DNA from: JABMRP01 sp964444795
GTDB taxonomy: Bacteria > Planctomycetota > Planctomycetia > Pirellulales > Thermoguttaceae
Length of the DNA stretch: 12,936 nucleotides
Assembly: GCA_964444795.1 (NCBI GenBank)
Contig: CAYUIQ010000247.1
Span: 1 to 12,936 of the forward strand
Direction: 5' to 3'
In this document: positions 1-7,572 of the stretch, piece after piece
Layout of the letters: every line of letters begins with the position of its first letter
Position numbering within the stretch: the stretch's first letter is position 1
Translations under genes and position numbers: made by a program
Notes under the pieces: generated by a model
Seen by the model: only the letters and a program-made list of their open reading frames with translations
What the model was told of the DNA's origin: nothing
Databases searched by the model: none

Positions 1-11
1 CGTAGCTACCC

Positions 12-731
12 CTATCGCCGCGCGTTCCATTCGGTTTGGCTGAACTTCTCGGCCGCCAGTTTCTCGGTCAGCCGACGGGGCCACGGATCGCAAGGCTCTC
101 GGGCGTCCCAGGCGGTCCGGAGCGCCTCGCGAATGGCCTCGGCCTCAAGCGGCAGGTTGGCGACGAAATCGCCGTGGGATCGTCCCGAGCGATAGTCGGG
201 CTGCCGCGGCGGCATGGCCAGGTAACGGTCGATCAGTTCCAGGCGAAAGTCGTAAAGCAGCGTGCCGTGGTAAAGCAGGTGTTGCCGTTTGCAGCGGAGG
301 CTATTACCCGAAAACTTCCGGTCGCCCGCCACCAGATCACTGGTCCCCTGGCATCGCACACTAGGAACCAGCGCCCCGAGGGCACCGACGAGCGTGCGGA
401 GCACGAAATGATGGGCGTGGTCGACGGCCCTCAGGAGCGGACGCCGGGCATAATCGAGCACCACGGCATACATCAAACAGCCCGGGCCGGTCACCACCGC
501 GGCCCCGCCACTGGACCGCCTGAGCACGTGGACCCCGTCGCGCCGGCATTGGTCCTGGTGGACTTCCTCGGCCAACCGGGACGAACGGCCCACCACGACC
601 ATCGGCCGCTGGGGCTCCCAGATCCGCAACGTCTCGGCCGGATCGTCCGCCGCCTCGGCCTCATCCAACAGGGCCTCGTCCAGGGCCAGATTCTCGACTT
701 CGGTCGGTAATGTCAGATCGAGATACCGCAT
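12..731 (-). CDS. Lipoate-protein ligase A-like protein, short form
   Basis: A 239-residue protein of the biotin/lipoate ligase (BPL_LPL) fold. Family members attach lipoate or octanoate to a lysine of lipoyl domains in 2-oxoacid dehydrogenases and the glycine cleavage H protein, in the cytoplasm. Visible signatures are RRSSGGAAV at residues 71-79 (the RRxxGG substrate/nucleotide loop, with GGA for the usual GGG), the catalytic lysine in DRKFSGNS (K139), and HGTLL at 155-159. At 239 residues it lacks the C-terminal accessory domain of the E. coli LplA type (about 340 residues), so a split ligase, an octanoyl-transferase or a lipoyl-transferase is possible. The start at 731 has no clear Shine-Dalgarno. 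The stop lies near the window edge, so the next gene is not visible. It is same-strand with the PEP-CTERM gene but separated from it by a strong hairpin, so it is probably a separate transcript. The family is secure; the exact reaction is not. Confidence 0.85.
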   Translation of the reverse strand: MRYLDLTLPTEVENLALDEALLDEAEAADDPAETLRIWEPQRPMVVVGRSSRLAEEVHQDQCRRDGVHVLRRSSGGAAVVTGPGCLMYAVVLDYARRPLLRAVDHAHHFVLRTLVGALGALVPSVRCQGTSDLVAGDRKFSGNSLRCKRQHLLYHGTLLYDFRLELIDRYLAMPPRQPDYRSGRSHGDFVANLPLEAEAIREALRTAWDAREPCDPWPRRLTEKLAAEKFSQTEWNARR

Positions 732-824
732 GATGCATATCTTGACACATCGGCCGAATCACCGGAACCCCGAATCGCTGGCAGGTTGATAGGTGGGGTG
801 CCTGGGGTCGAGGCGTGAGGAACG

Positions 825-867
825 AACGCCGAGCCCCCAGTGATTCTCCGACTGGGGGCTCGGCGTT
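825..867 (-). terminator. Perfect 17-bp hairpin behind the PEP-CTERM gene
   Basis: Arms at 825-841 and 851-867 are exact reverse complements with a 9-base loop. The stem is GC-rich and begins 30 bases beyond the stop of the minus-strand PEP-CTERM gene. Neither side has a run of T, so it is not a textbook intrinsic terminator. It may be a 3'-end stabilising or Rho-assisted structure, or a dispersed palindromic repeat. The hairpin itself is certain; the role is inferred. Confidence 0.6.
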
Positions 868-896
868 ACTGAGTACGAGTCTCGTTGTCTACGTGC

Positions 897-1847
897 TCAC
901 GCGGACCGCCGCTTCCGCCAGCCGACCAAGCCGAGTCCCAGCAGGCCCAGGGCGGCCAGGGCGAAGGTGCCCGGCTCGGGGACGGCCGCGCCTTGGATGA
1001 AGTCGCCCGGGGACATTTGGCCCGCGGCAATAGCCGCGATGTCGGCCGAATCGACCACCCCGGCGAACAGGGCAACGTCATCAAGCAGGCCGGTGAAGGC
1101 ACGGCTGCCGGCGTTCTCGGCGTGACCGCCGATGATCAGTTCGCCTTCCAGGTTGGCGAGGGTATGGCCGTCCCATTCGACGGGTGGATTGTAGAGATTC
1201 CCCACCTGTACACCATCGACGAAAGTCTGGCCGAATGCGCCGCCGTCGCTCGGGTGACCGGAGTTGGCAAGAACAAAGGCCACATGACGCCATTCCTCCG
1301 TTTCGCCGGTGTTAGCCAGTGCGTTGATGGCGTCAGGGCTGAACCAGTTGTTGGGGTAGACGCCATCGTGAGATTGGTACCGCACGTCCATTGCGTCCCC
1401 GTTGTTCCCGTTATTGCCGAAGCCCTCCACTTGCCAGGGCCTGCCAAACGTCCCGGAGCCGTTCGGCTTAACGCGGCTCGTCATCAGGCGGGTGTTGTTG
1501 TTTTCCTGGTTTGCGTCTGATCCCTTGACCCAGAACATGATCGTCAAGGCATCGGGGTCGGGGCCCAGGTCGGTCGTGTAGGCGTCGGTGAACAGGGCGC
1601 TGTTGCCGTTAAAACTGGCCGCTTGGGCGCTGCCCATGGCGTTGGCCGAAACGTCGGCGGTGAAAACCGGGTTGTATTGGCCGATCAGATCGTCGGCAAA
1701 GTCACCGGCCGGGTCATCGAAGCGATCGTCCCCGGCACCCTCGAAGTCGTAATAGGCGGTGATCGTCGCCGCCTGCACGGTGGAACCGCAGAAAAGCGAG
1801 CAGGAAACGGCAAACACGATGGTCAGAAGTAGCGTCAAGCGAGTCAT
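897..1847 (-). CDS. Secreted LamG-domain protein with PEP-CTERM sorting signal
   Basis: A 316-residue exported protein. Residues 1-26 are a Sec signal peptide with likely cleavage after VQA. Residues from about 30 to 280 form a concanavalin-like LamG fold: a strand LTIMFWVKG (101-109), EWRHVAFV (185-192), VDGVQVG (210-216), and a closing FTGLLDDVALF (251-261) followed by the usual VDSADIAAIAAG helix. The C-terminus is a complete PEP-CTERM tripartite signal: VPEPG at 289-293, a hydrophobic helix at about 295-309, then RKRR at 311-314. Such tails are processed by an exosortase in the inner membrane and mark envelope or extracellular matrix proteins. No exosortase gene is in the window. A strong GGAGGAA Shine-Dalgarno (plus-strand 1852-1858) sits five bases before the ATG and fixes the start. 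The ligand is unknown, perhaps a glycan. Confidence 0.88.
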   Translation of the reverse strand: MTRLTLLLTIVFAVSCSLFCGSTVQAATITAYYDFEGAGDDRFDDPAGDFADDLIGQYNPVFTADVSANAMGSAQAASFNGNSALFTDAYTTDLGPDPDALTIMFWVKGSDANQENNNTRLMTSRVKPNGSGTFGRPWQVEGFGNNGNNGDAMDVRYQSHDGVYPNNWFSPDAINALANTGETEEWRHVAFVLANSGHPSDGGAFGQTFVDGVQVGNLYNPPVEWDGHTLANLEGELIIGGHAENAGSRAFTGLLDDVALFAGVVDSADIAAIAAGQMSPGDFIQGAAVPEPGTFALAALGLLGLGLVGWRKRRSA

Positions 1848-2150
1848 GAGATTCCTCCAGGATGCTGAATCACACGGAATTTCCGGGGTTCGGCACCCGC
1901 CAAACCCGCCAAAGTGCCATTTCCTATCCGTTCACACAAGTCCTACACTGCGCAATCCATGCAAATAGCACAACTACTACAATATACCGTGGACGCGAGG
2001 ACTGCAACCGCTTCCTAGCGGACCACAACCCCCCCAGAAGGCACGGAGACTCTCGGGAGTCGGCCCGGACCGAGCCTCGCCAGAGCGAGATTCGCCCGTC
2101 TATGGCACCTGAGGGGCAACCGATGAATGCCTCTCCGGTTTCGGCCACCT
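1848..2150. other. Non-coding gap upstream of the PEP-CTERM gene
   Basis: No convincing gene. The half nearest the PEP-CTERM gene is AT-richer than its surroundings and probably carries that gene's promoter on the minus strand. The best -10-like hexamer I see is TATATT (plus-strand 1981-1986), with a weak TTGCAG 15 bases upstream of it (plus-strand 2002-2007); this is a poor match. A 9-bp tandem repeat CCCGCCAAA occupies 1896-1913. A cluster of short hairpins lies at 2048-2089. Confidence 0.4.
2048..2089. repeat. Pair of small GC-rich hairpins, REP-like
   Basis: Two compact stems lie close together: GACTC-TCGG-GAGTC at 2048-2061 and CTCGC-CAGA-GCGAG at 2076-2089. Both have tetraloops. They lie between the end of the isomerase gene and the PEP-CTERM promoter region. 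On the minus strand the second reads CTCGCTCTGGCGAG, a form I associate with dispersed planctomycete repeats; that link is from memory and unverified. Confidence 0.4.
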
Positions 2151-2204
2151 CCGAAACGTAAGCGAGGGAATGCTCTGCGGCAATTCGCCTCGCTCACGCT
2201 TCGG
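2151..2204 (-). repeat. Imperfect palindromic repeat fused to the isomerase stop codon
   Basis: The left arm (2151-2170) and right arm (2184-2204) pair over about 20 positions with two substitutions and one unpaired base, leaving a 13-base loop. On the minus strand the sequence begins directly after the isomerase stop codon, TAACCCGAAGCGTGAGCGAG. This matches the type of dispersed repeat that produces spurious 'TRSVSE' peptides in planctomycete annotations. It probably forms the 3' end of the ThuA-isomerase transcript. No T-run follows. Confidence 0.6.
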
Positions 2205-2205
2205 G

Positions 2206-3171
2206 TTATGACTTGCGACTCCGCCGGGCAAACGCCCCGCGCAAAAGGGCCAAGCTCTTGGGGATCGCCGTGGACGGGTCTTCGCGGCCCTCGAACTCCA
2301 GCGAGATGTAGCCCCGATAGTCGTGCTTCCGCAGAATGCCGGCCACCCGATCGTAGTCCAGATCGACCTCGTACCAGACGCCGCCCCCGTAATACGTCTT
2401 GGCTTGAACGAAGACGGTCTTGGGGGCGATCTTCTCCAGTCGCGTGTACGGGTCTTCGAGAAAATTGCCCGTGTCCATGGTCACTTGCAGCCAGGGCGAA
2501 TCGACGGCATTGACGATCCGCAGCACGCCCTCGGGCGTCAGCCCCAGTCCCCAGTGGTTCTCCAGCCCCAGCAGCACGCCGCATTTTTCGGCCGCGGGCA
2601 GACATTTCTCCAGGCTCTCGATGACCCAGGGGAAGGCGTCTTCGTCGGTATAGCCGGGCAGCGACGGCTCGATGCCCCGGTTCTCCATCAGATGGTCGAA
2701 ATTGCGGCTGGTCCCCCATCGGCCCGTATTGACGCGAATGGTGGGGATGCCCAGCTTGTAGGCCAGTTCAATGCTGTTGATCGTTTTTTTGATATCGGTC
2801 TGTCGCTTTTCGGGATCGGGGTCGACGAAATCCTGATGCGTCGACATGCCGCAAAGGTCCATCCCGGCCACGAACGCGCGGCGTTTGAGCGTTTGCAGAT
2901 ACGGGTTGTCCTTGCGATGCATCTGCACTTCGAGGACCTCGACGGCATCAAACCCCATCTCGGCCGCCTTATCGATACAGTCCTCGATCTTCAGCTTCGA
3001 GTCGGTCCGGTAACGCCAATACGAGTAGGTCGACACGGCGATCGGGTTCCCCGGCCGCGCGCCGGAGTCGGTCGATGCGGGCTTCGGGTCGGCTTGGGCG
3101 CGGTTTTCGGACATCATCCCCAGTCCCAGGGTGGCGGCGGAAGAATAAGCAAGGAATTTTCGACGGTTCAT
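2206..3171 (-). CDS. Tat-exported sugar phosphate isomerase/epimerase-like TIM barrel protein
   Basis: A 321-residue protein of the AP-endonuclease-2/xylose-isomerase-like TIM barrel family. Residues 1-27 form a twin-arginine signal: NRRKFL (2-7), then a short hydrophobic stretch ending ENRAQA, so the protein should act outside the cytoplasm. Barrel landmarks are AVEVLEVQM (76-84), TIRVNTGRWG (144-153), LGLENHWG (201-208), MDTGNF (232-237) and ISLEFEG (289-295). E204, D233 and E292 or E294 are the likely metal and substrate ligands. The start is fixed because an in-frame TGA lies 10-12 bases before the ATG; the GGAGG upstream is 14 bases away, longer than ideal. It follows the ThuA gene by 70 bases, probably in one transcript. 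Relatives act on sugars or on 3-keto-sugar intermediates; the substrate here cannot be read from sequence. Confidence 0.88.
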   Translation of the reverse strand: MNRRKFLAYSSAATLGLGMMSENRAQADPKPASTDSGARPGNPIAVSTYSYWRYRTDSKLKIEDCIDKAAEMGFDAVEVLEVQMHRKDNPYLQTLKRRAFVAGMDLCGMSTHQDFVDPDPEKRQTDIKKTINSIELAYKLGIPTIRVNTGRWGTSRNFDHLMENRGIEPSLPGYTDEDAFPWVIESLEKCLPAAEKCGVLLGLENHWGLGLTPEGVLRIVNAVDSPWLQVTMDTGNFLEDPYTRLEKIAPKTVFVQAKTYYGGGVWYEVDLDYDRVAGILRKHDYRGYISLEFEGREDPSTAIPKSLALLRGAFARRSRKS

Positions 3172-3241
3172 GGCAATCGGTCAAGCCTCCGTGGGGGGTG
3201 GTTTCTTGATAATTCACACCAAGCCAAGCAACGTTGCCAAA

Positions 3242-4147
3242 TCACCGCCGCGGCTGGGCGTCGGCTTTTAAGTCGCCGATGGCAAACTGGGTGCCGGCCA
3301 GGAAGTGGCGTAGCACGACGGGGTTGCAGTAGACGGCCGACACATGCCCTAGTGAGCAGTAAAAGACGCGACCTTTTCCGTAGGGGCGCACCCAACTGAC
3401 CGCGTACTGCCCGTCGTCTCGCTTCTTAGGGTCCGGCGTCTTGCTCAAATCGAGGCTCAGCAGCACGCGCACCTTCTCCGGCGAGTACGGTTCGCCAAAC
3501 ATGTAAATCTCGTCGCGAACCGGGAAGCTCTTGCCTTCCCATGCCGCGCAGAGGGGATGATCCGGTTCCTCGGGTTTCACCCACACCTCGTCGCTGAAAT
3601 GGCCGCCGTACTTTCCGCCGATCATTTCCAGGAACTCGGGCCACGTATGGATTCCAGCCGTTGCCCCGTGGATGCCGACGATGCCCTTGCCGCCGGCGAC
3701 GAAGTCGAGCAGATTCTGCTTCAGCGTCTCTTCCCGATCGGTGGCCGCCTTCTGTTGTTGGGGGTTGAGTTGATCGAAATCGGCCGGCAGCATGGGATGG
3801 CGCTCGTGGGTGTTGTTCATCACCACGGCGTCGAATTGCTTCAGGTTGTCTGCCAGAAACATCGTCGGATCGGTACTGAGCACCGCCTCGAAAGCGCCCG
3901 TTTTTCGGCCCAGCACTGCAAACGCCTTGAAGCAACAGGGTACCGATTCGGGGTGCGTTCGCACGCGTCCGTAAACCAACACCTTGCGCGGCGCAGCCGG
4001 GGCAACGGCGGGCCGATCGGGAGCCGCCTGCTGAATGGCCGCGGCGATCCGCGCCGGCGGCATCAGATCCGGTTGTTGGGACATGGCAACACCGGTCGAG
4101 AGAATCACCAGGGCAATCGGCAAGACAGACGTCGGTCTACGTGGCAT
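3242..4147 (-). CDS. Secreted ThuA-domain protein
   Basis: A 301-residue ThuA-domain protein with a class I glutamine-amidotransferase-like fold, common in planctomycete carbohydrate gene clusters. Residues 1-23 are a Sec-type signal (basic MPRRP, hydrophobic core, VAMS cleavage region). Domain landmarks are KVLVYGRVRTHPES (55-68), FDAVVMNNTHERH (105-117), GIVGIHGATAGIHTWPEF (155-172) and AVSWVRPYGKGRVFYCSLGH (249-268). An in-frame ATG exists 22 codons upstream at 4213, but a good GAGGAAG Shine-Dalgarno precedes 4147 and only this start begins with a signal peptide; the upstream start would also place the promoter candidate inside the coding region. The isomerase gene follows 70 bases later. 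Two envelope-targeted proteins together suggest periplasmic sugar processing. The precise reaction of the ThuA family is poorly defined. Confidence 0.85.
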   Translation of the reverse strand: MPRRPTSVLPIALVILSTGVAMSQQPDLMPPARIAAAIQQAAPDRPAVAPAAPRKVLVYGRVRTHPESVPCCFKAFAVLGRKTGAFEAVLSTDPTMFLADNLKQFDAVVMNNTHERHPMLPADFDQLNPQQQKAATDREETLKQNLLDFVAGGKGIVGIHGATAGIHTWPEFLEMIGGKYGGHFSDEVWVKPEEPDHPLCAAWEGKSFPVRDEIYMFGEPYSPEKVRVLLSLDLSKTPDPKKRDDGQYAVSWVRPYGKGRVFYCSLGHVSAVYCNPVVLRHFLAGTQFAIGDLKADAQPRR

Positions 4148-4151
4148 GGTG

Positions 4152-4158
4152 CTTCCTC
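4152..4158 (-). promoter_or_regulatory. Ribosome binding site deciding the ThuA start
   Basis: Minus-strand GAGGAAG ends four bases before the ATG at 4147. It supports this start over the upstream in-frame ATG at 4213. Confidence 0.6.
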
Positions 4159-4197
4159 GCGGATTCCGAACCGGATCGTGGTCGACGGGATGCTCGT

Positions 4198-4226
4198 ATC
4201 TTGGCCCAGACATCCGGCCGGGTCAA
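4198..4226 (-). promoter_or_regulatory. Sigma70-like promoter of the ThuA-isomerase unit
   Basis: On the minus strand, TTGACC (4221-4226, five of six to the -35 consensus) is followed after exactly 17 bases by CAAGAT (4198-4203, three of six to the -10 consensus). It lies about 50 bases upstream of the ThuA start and downstream of the LptC-like stop. This suggests the sugar genes are transcribed independently of the LPS genes. Confidence 0.42.
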
Positions 4227-4285
4227 GCTACCGGGGAAGATTCGAGAGGGAAGGGGGCGGACGGCACACGGAGTATGCCTGCGAC

Positions 4286-7200
4286 TTAACGGCCGGGGGG
4301 CTGGCTCATCTGCATCGACCGGGCGCCGTTGACCTTCACCCGATTGAGCGAGCGCCAGTAGTGGATCTGGCGGGCGAACACTTCGGAAGTCGGTCCGCCA
4401 GGTTGCGGTTGACGGAACAGGGCGGCGTCGGCCCAACCATCCCCCGTCAGCACCAGCCAGTCCTTGGCCTCGCTGTAGTTCATCCGGTGGGCCCGGGCGG
4501 TGAACGCCCGCCCTTCGACGACCGTGTTGCCGACGGCTTCCAACACGCGGGTCGGTTTGCCCGAGCCGGGGGCATCCAACTCGGCAACGCTCAGCCGGTC
4601 GCACGTCAGCACGAGTCCGTTCGTGGGCAATCCGTCGGGATTGTTGGGGTCCAGCGTCTGCTCCCAGCGGTCGACCGGGCCGTAAACGCAACGCACCTGA
4701 CGCACGAAAGCCATCTGCCGCTGGTGCAGATTGCCGGTGATCGATTTCTGGAAGCCGACCCGCAGATAACTGAGCGAGTCGTCGGCCGCCGTGGAAGCCG
4801 GGACCGAAGGTGAAACGCCCCCGGCAGGAGAAAACGGATCCGTTCCTCCCAGGGCGAAGCCCTCGGAACCACCGCGGCGAACGGTCGTCACCCATCCCGG
4901 GCCGGCGGCGGTCAGTTCGCCCGTGAGACGGTCGATGGTCAGATTCTCCGCTTCCATTCGCTCGATCGAATCGAGGTCCTGCCGTGGATCGAAGCTTTGT
5001 TGCCCGGATTCCTCTTGCCCGCTCGATCGGCTCACCATGGTCACGCCGCCACGGCAGAGGATCCGCCGGACGTCTGGGGGCGGTTGGGCCGGAGATACTT
5101 GGCCTGGAGATACTTGGGCCGCGGATGAAGGGAACTGTCCCTCGGCAAACTCGATGGGGCGGCTGAAAACGACCTCCAGCGATTCGGTATCGAGTCGCTG
5201 CTGGGCCGTTGTGGCGACCACGCCGCTCTCGAACTTGGCCGCCTGCCCGTCGAACAACATTCGCTCTTGCCAGAGGATCGACAGGGACCGCTCGGTCGCG
5301 GTCGGACGGCCCTGCAAATCGCGGTTGACGATCAACTCCAGCCTTCCCGGGCCGTCCATCCAGAGTTGGTTGGTTCCCCGATTCAGGCTGATGTTGGTGC
5401 CGGTCAGTGCCAGTCCACGACCTTCGAAATGTGCCACGCGACCGGTCACCGTGATTCCACCCCCGGTTTTGTCGGCACCGGTCACTTGGACGCGATCGCC
5501 GCTGACGCGTAACGGACGATCGTCGGGCTTTTCGGTCCGTGTCTCCCGAAACTCGACGTTCTGCTCGATGACCAGGGCGGCCAACTCGGTTGTCTCGTCG
5601 CGCAGCACCATCTGGGCTTGGAGAGCACCGCCGGAGACGAAGAAATGGCGCGGCGGCGTTTCTCCGGCCGGTGGGGGTAAGGGATCCGCGCCGCTCGCTT
5701 GGGAGTTCGGTGGATCATCGGCCGAACCGTGACCTTCGGTTCCCGTCGCGGCGCCGGCGTGTTGGTTTTGGCCGGCGCCCGTTTGCCCGCCTGTCTGCCC
5801 GCCTGTCTGATCGTCGAACCAAATGTCCATCCGGTCGACTCGGCCGGAAAGCTGGGGCGAGGCAACTTGGACGTCGTGCTGGGCACACATGCGGACCGGT
5901 CGCAGCCGGTCGGCTTGGCTTCGCTGCGAGGCGTCCTTCTTGGCGGGGGCCTTCTTCGCGGCGTTGGATTCGGCGAGCCAGAGATGGATCTGTTGTGCGT
6001 TGAGTTTGCCCAGGCCGCGCAGTTGGACCTGGGCTCCACCGATCACGGAGACCATTTGCTCGTCCTGATCCGGGCGGACCTGCAACTGGCCGGTCCACAG
6101 CGTGGCCATTTGTTGGCCCTTCTTCTCCGAAAGCCGGCCGCGCAGCCAACCCGGCCCTTCGGCAACGATCTTACCCAAATGACCGGGCACGGGTGTGTAG
6201 ACGACGTTGCGGGCGTGCAGTTCGTTGGGCCCTTGGATCAGCACGATCTCGCGGTCGTCGTCCAGGGAAATCTCCCCGCTCAGCACATCGTAGGCCATCT
6301 GCTGGCCCCGGATGTGGATCTCTCGGCTGGGCGAACGCACGATCACCGGCGTGCCGTGGGCTTCCACGCGCCGGGCCTCCAAAGCCAGCGGGTTGGCCGG
6401 CTTGTGCCCCGGCTTGTGCCCGTGTTTACCGTCGGCCATGTCGTCGGCCCCATCGTCGGGCGAGGGAGCTGCCGGGCGGCGGCGTCCAAAGAACACGGAA
6501 AGCAATTCGCAACTCAGTTGATCGCTGGGCCCGTCGGGATGAAGTTGGAGAACGTCCACCTCCCGTTGAAACGTGGCGACTTGTTCGACGAAATCGAAAC
6601 GGAACGGTCCCTGGCAGGTTACCTCGACCGGCAGCCGCCCTTCGAGCGTGTCGGCGGCGGGGGAAACCGTCTTCCGGACGACCGTCTTCCGGACGACGGG
6701 CCGAGGAGCCGGTTTGTCGATCCCGCCGGAGGGCGGCTCTTCGGCAGCGTTCTTCTTGCCGCCGGAAAACAGATCGCCGTCGGCCAGTTCCAGGTGCAGA
6801 CGATCCAGCCGCTGCAATTCGAACGATTCGACGCCGCCGATGTTGGGGCCGTGTTCGGCGATGCTGTCGTCCGACGCGGCCGGCGACAGGCGGATGGTCA
6901 TCTCCTCCCCGCCGCCGTTGTTGGGACCCAAACGAAAAGCAACCTGGTAGGGCGTCCAAACGCGCCGTTCGGTGATCTCGACGTCGCGGGTGTCGATGCG
7001 AAGGTCGTCTTCCGGGCCCGGCAGCTTGCCGTCACTGCGGATCGTAACCTGACCCAACAGCCGCCCGCCCATCAGGCGTCCGATCTTCGCCTGTTTCAGA
7101 TCCAGCGGCGAATCGAACTCCAAAAGCGCGCCCTTGGGCGCCTGCAAGACGATCGCCCGCCGCTGCCGCTGGAGTTCCGTTTGCTTCGGGCCGTCGGCCA

Positions 7201-7519
7201 TGAAGACCATCGTACAGGGGTGGATCTCGACCTTGCCGTCACCCCGATTCTTGTAATCCCCCAAGAGCAGCGTGAACTGTTCGCTCTGGAGAATCTTCGA
7301 CGAACTCAACTCCCAGGAACCTGGGGGGAAAAGGCCGGCGAATTGCCGCAATTGCCGCTGGACCGCGGTTTCGGCCAGCCGCCGCCGCTCCTCGTCGGGA
7401 CCTTCCGACCGGTTCATGTCGGCCGTTGGCTCGATCATCGGCACCACGGCCAGCGCATAGGCCCAGTAGGCCGTCAGCACGGCAACGAAACTCGTGATCA
7501 CGCGAAAGACGCGGGCCAT
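4286..7519 (-). CDS. Giant LptC/LptA (OstA)-like LPS transport protein
   Basis: A 1077-residue protein anchored by one N-terminal membrane helix (about residues 5-28, after MARVFR) with the rest predicted periplasmic. It is rich in short beta strands and phrases typical of OstA/LptC jellyrolls, for example 'A.GPGRLEL', 'RVQVTGADK', and the C-terminal run VLEAVGNTVVEG..., NYSEAKDWLVLTGDGWADA, VFARQIHYWRSLNRVKVNGA. Low-complexity Gly/Pro/Lys/Gln linkers near residues 275-285, 365-385, 520-535 and 570-620 divide it into several modules. Proteobacterial LptC is about 190 and LptA about 185 residues, so this looks like a multi-module bridge protein. Its position directly after kdsD and kdsC, as lptC-lptA are in E. 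coli, is the main support. It starts at 7519 without an evident Shine-Dalgarno. The alternative is an unrelated planctomycete envelope protein. Role inferred; anchor and modular layout seen. Confidence 0.7.
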   Translation of the reverse strand: MARVFRVITSFVAVLTAYWAYALAVVPMIEPTADMNRSEGPDEERRRLAETAVQRQLRQFAGLFPPGSWELSSSKILQSEQFTLLLGDYKNRGDGKVEIHPCTMVFMADGPKQTELQRQRRAIVLQAPKGALLEFDSPLDLKQAKIGRLMGGRLLGQVTIRSDGKLPGPEDDLRIDTRDVEITERRVWTPYQVAFRLGPNNGGGEEMTIRLSPAASDDSIAEHGPNIGGVESFELQRLDRLHLELADGDLFSGGKKNAAEEPPSGGIDKPAPRPVVRKTVVRKTVSPAADTLEGRLPVEVTCQGPFRFDFVEQVATFQREVDVLQLHPDGPSDQLSCELLSVFFGRRRPAAPSPDDGADDMADGKHGHKPGHKPANPLALEARRVEAHGTPVIVRSPSREIHIRGQQMAYDVLSGEISLDDDREIVLIQGPNELHARNVVYTPVPGHLGKIVAEGPGWLRGRLSEKKGQQMATLWTGQLQVRPDQDEQMVSVIGGAQVQLRGLGKLNAQQIHLWLAESNAAKKAPAKKDASQRSQADRLRPVRMCAQHDVQVASPQLSGRVDRMDIWFDDQTGGQTGGQTGAGQNQHAGAATGTEGHGSADDPPNSQASGADPLPPPAGETPPRHFFVSGGALQAQMVLRDETTELAALVIEQNVEFRETRTEKPDDRPLRVSGDRVQVTGADKTGGGITVTGRVAHFEGRGLALTGTNISLNRGTNQLWMDGPGRLELIVNRDLQGRPTATERSLSILWQERMLFDGQAAKFESGVVATTAQQRLDTESLEVVFSRPIEFAEGQFPSSAAQVSPGQVSPAQPPPDVRRILCRGGVTMVSRSSGQEESGQQSFDPRQDLDSIERMEAENLTIDRLTGELTAAGPGWVTTVRRGGSEGFALGGTDPFSPAGGVSPSVPASTAADDSLSYLRVGFQKSITGNLHQRQMAFVRQVRCVYGPVDRWEQTLDPNNPDGLPTNGLVLTCDRLSVAELDAPGSGKPTRVLEAVGNTVVEGRAFTARAHRMNYSEAKDWLVLTGDGWADAALFRQPQPGGPTSEVFARQIHYWRSLNRVKVNGARSMQMSQPPGR
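5091..5120. repeat. 15-bp imperfect tandem duplication in the LptC-like gene
   Basis: Units at 5091-5105 and 5106-5120 share GGAGATACTTGG and differ only at the end. The duplication is in frame and gives QVSPG-QVSPA at about residue 805, in a proline-rich linker. Confidence 0.7.
5784..5807. repeat. 12-bp tandem duplication in the LptC-like gene
   Basis: TGCCCGCCTGTC occurs twice without a gap. The result is the repeated GGQT of a Gly/Gln-rich linker near residue 575. Confidence 0.8.
6399..6422. repeat. 12-bp tandem duplication in the LptC-like gene
   Basis: GGCTTGTGCCCC at 6399-6410 is repeated at 6411-6422 with one change. It encodes HKPG-HKPA near residue 370, in a charged linker. Confidence 0.7.
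6666..6695. repeat. 15-bp perfect tandem duplication in the LptC-like gene
   Basis: ACCGTCTTCCGGACG occurs twice in direct tandem. It yields the repeated VVRKT-VVRKT near residue 280, at a boundary between two predicted modules. Confidence 0.85.
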
Positions 7520-7572
7520 GGCAAGTTGCGGGAAACGGGGTTGGGTCGAAAAAACGAGGGATTTACCGTGTG

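Noticed and set aside
1788..1799. Cysteines in the PEP-CTERM protein signal peptide as a lipobox.
   Set aside because: Neither C16 nor C20 is preceded by a proper lipobox, and the VQA cleavage site is better.
2015..2719. A minus-strand frame whose product includes TRSVSEA and PRLRFGG.
   Set aside because: Those peptides come from reading through the palindromic repeat at 2151-2204, and the rest is an out-of-frame copy of the isomerase gene.
2323..3399. A 358-codon plus-strand open frame opposite the isomerase.
   Set aside because: It is the complement of a clear Tat-signal TIM-barrel gene and has no recognisable domain.
4148..4213. A 22-codon N-terminal extension of the ThuA protein.
   Set aside because: The extension would place the signal peptide internally, and the strong Shine-Dalgarno supports 4147.
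3557..4813. A 418-codon plus-strand open frame crossing the ThuA and LptC-like genes.
   Set aside because: It overlaps two well-supported minus-strand genes and the gap between them, and the product shows no family features.
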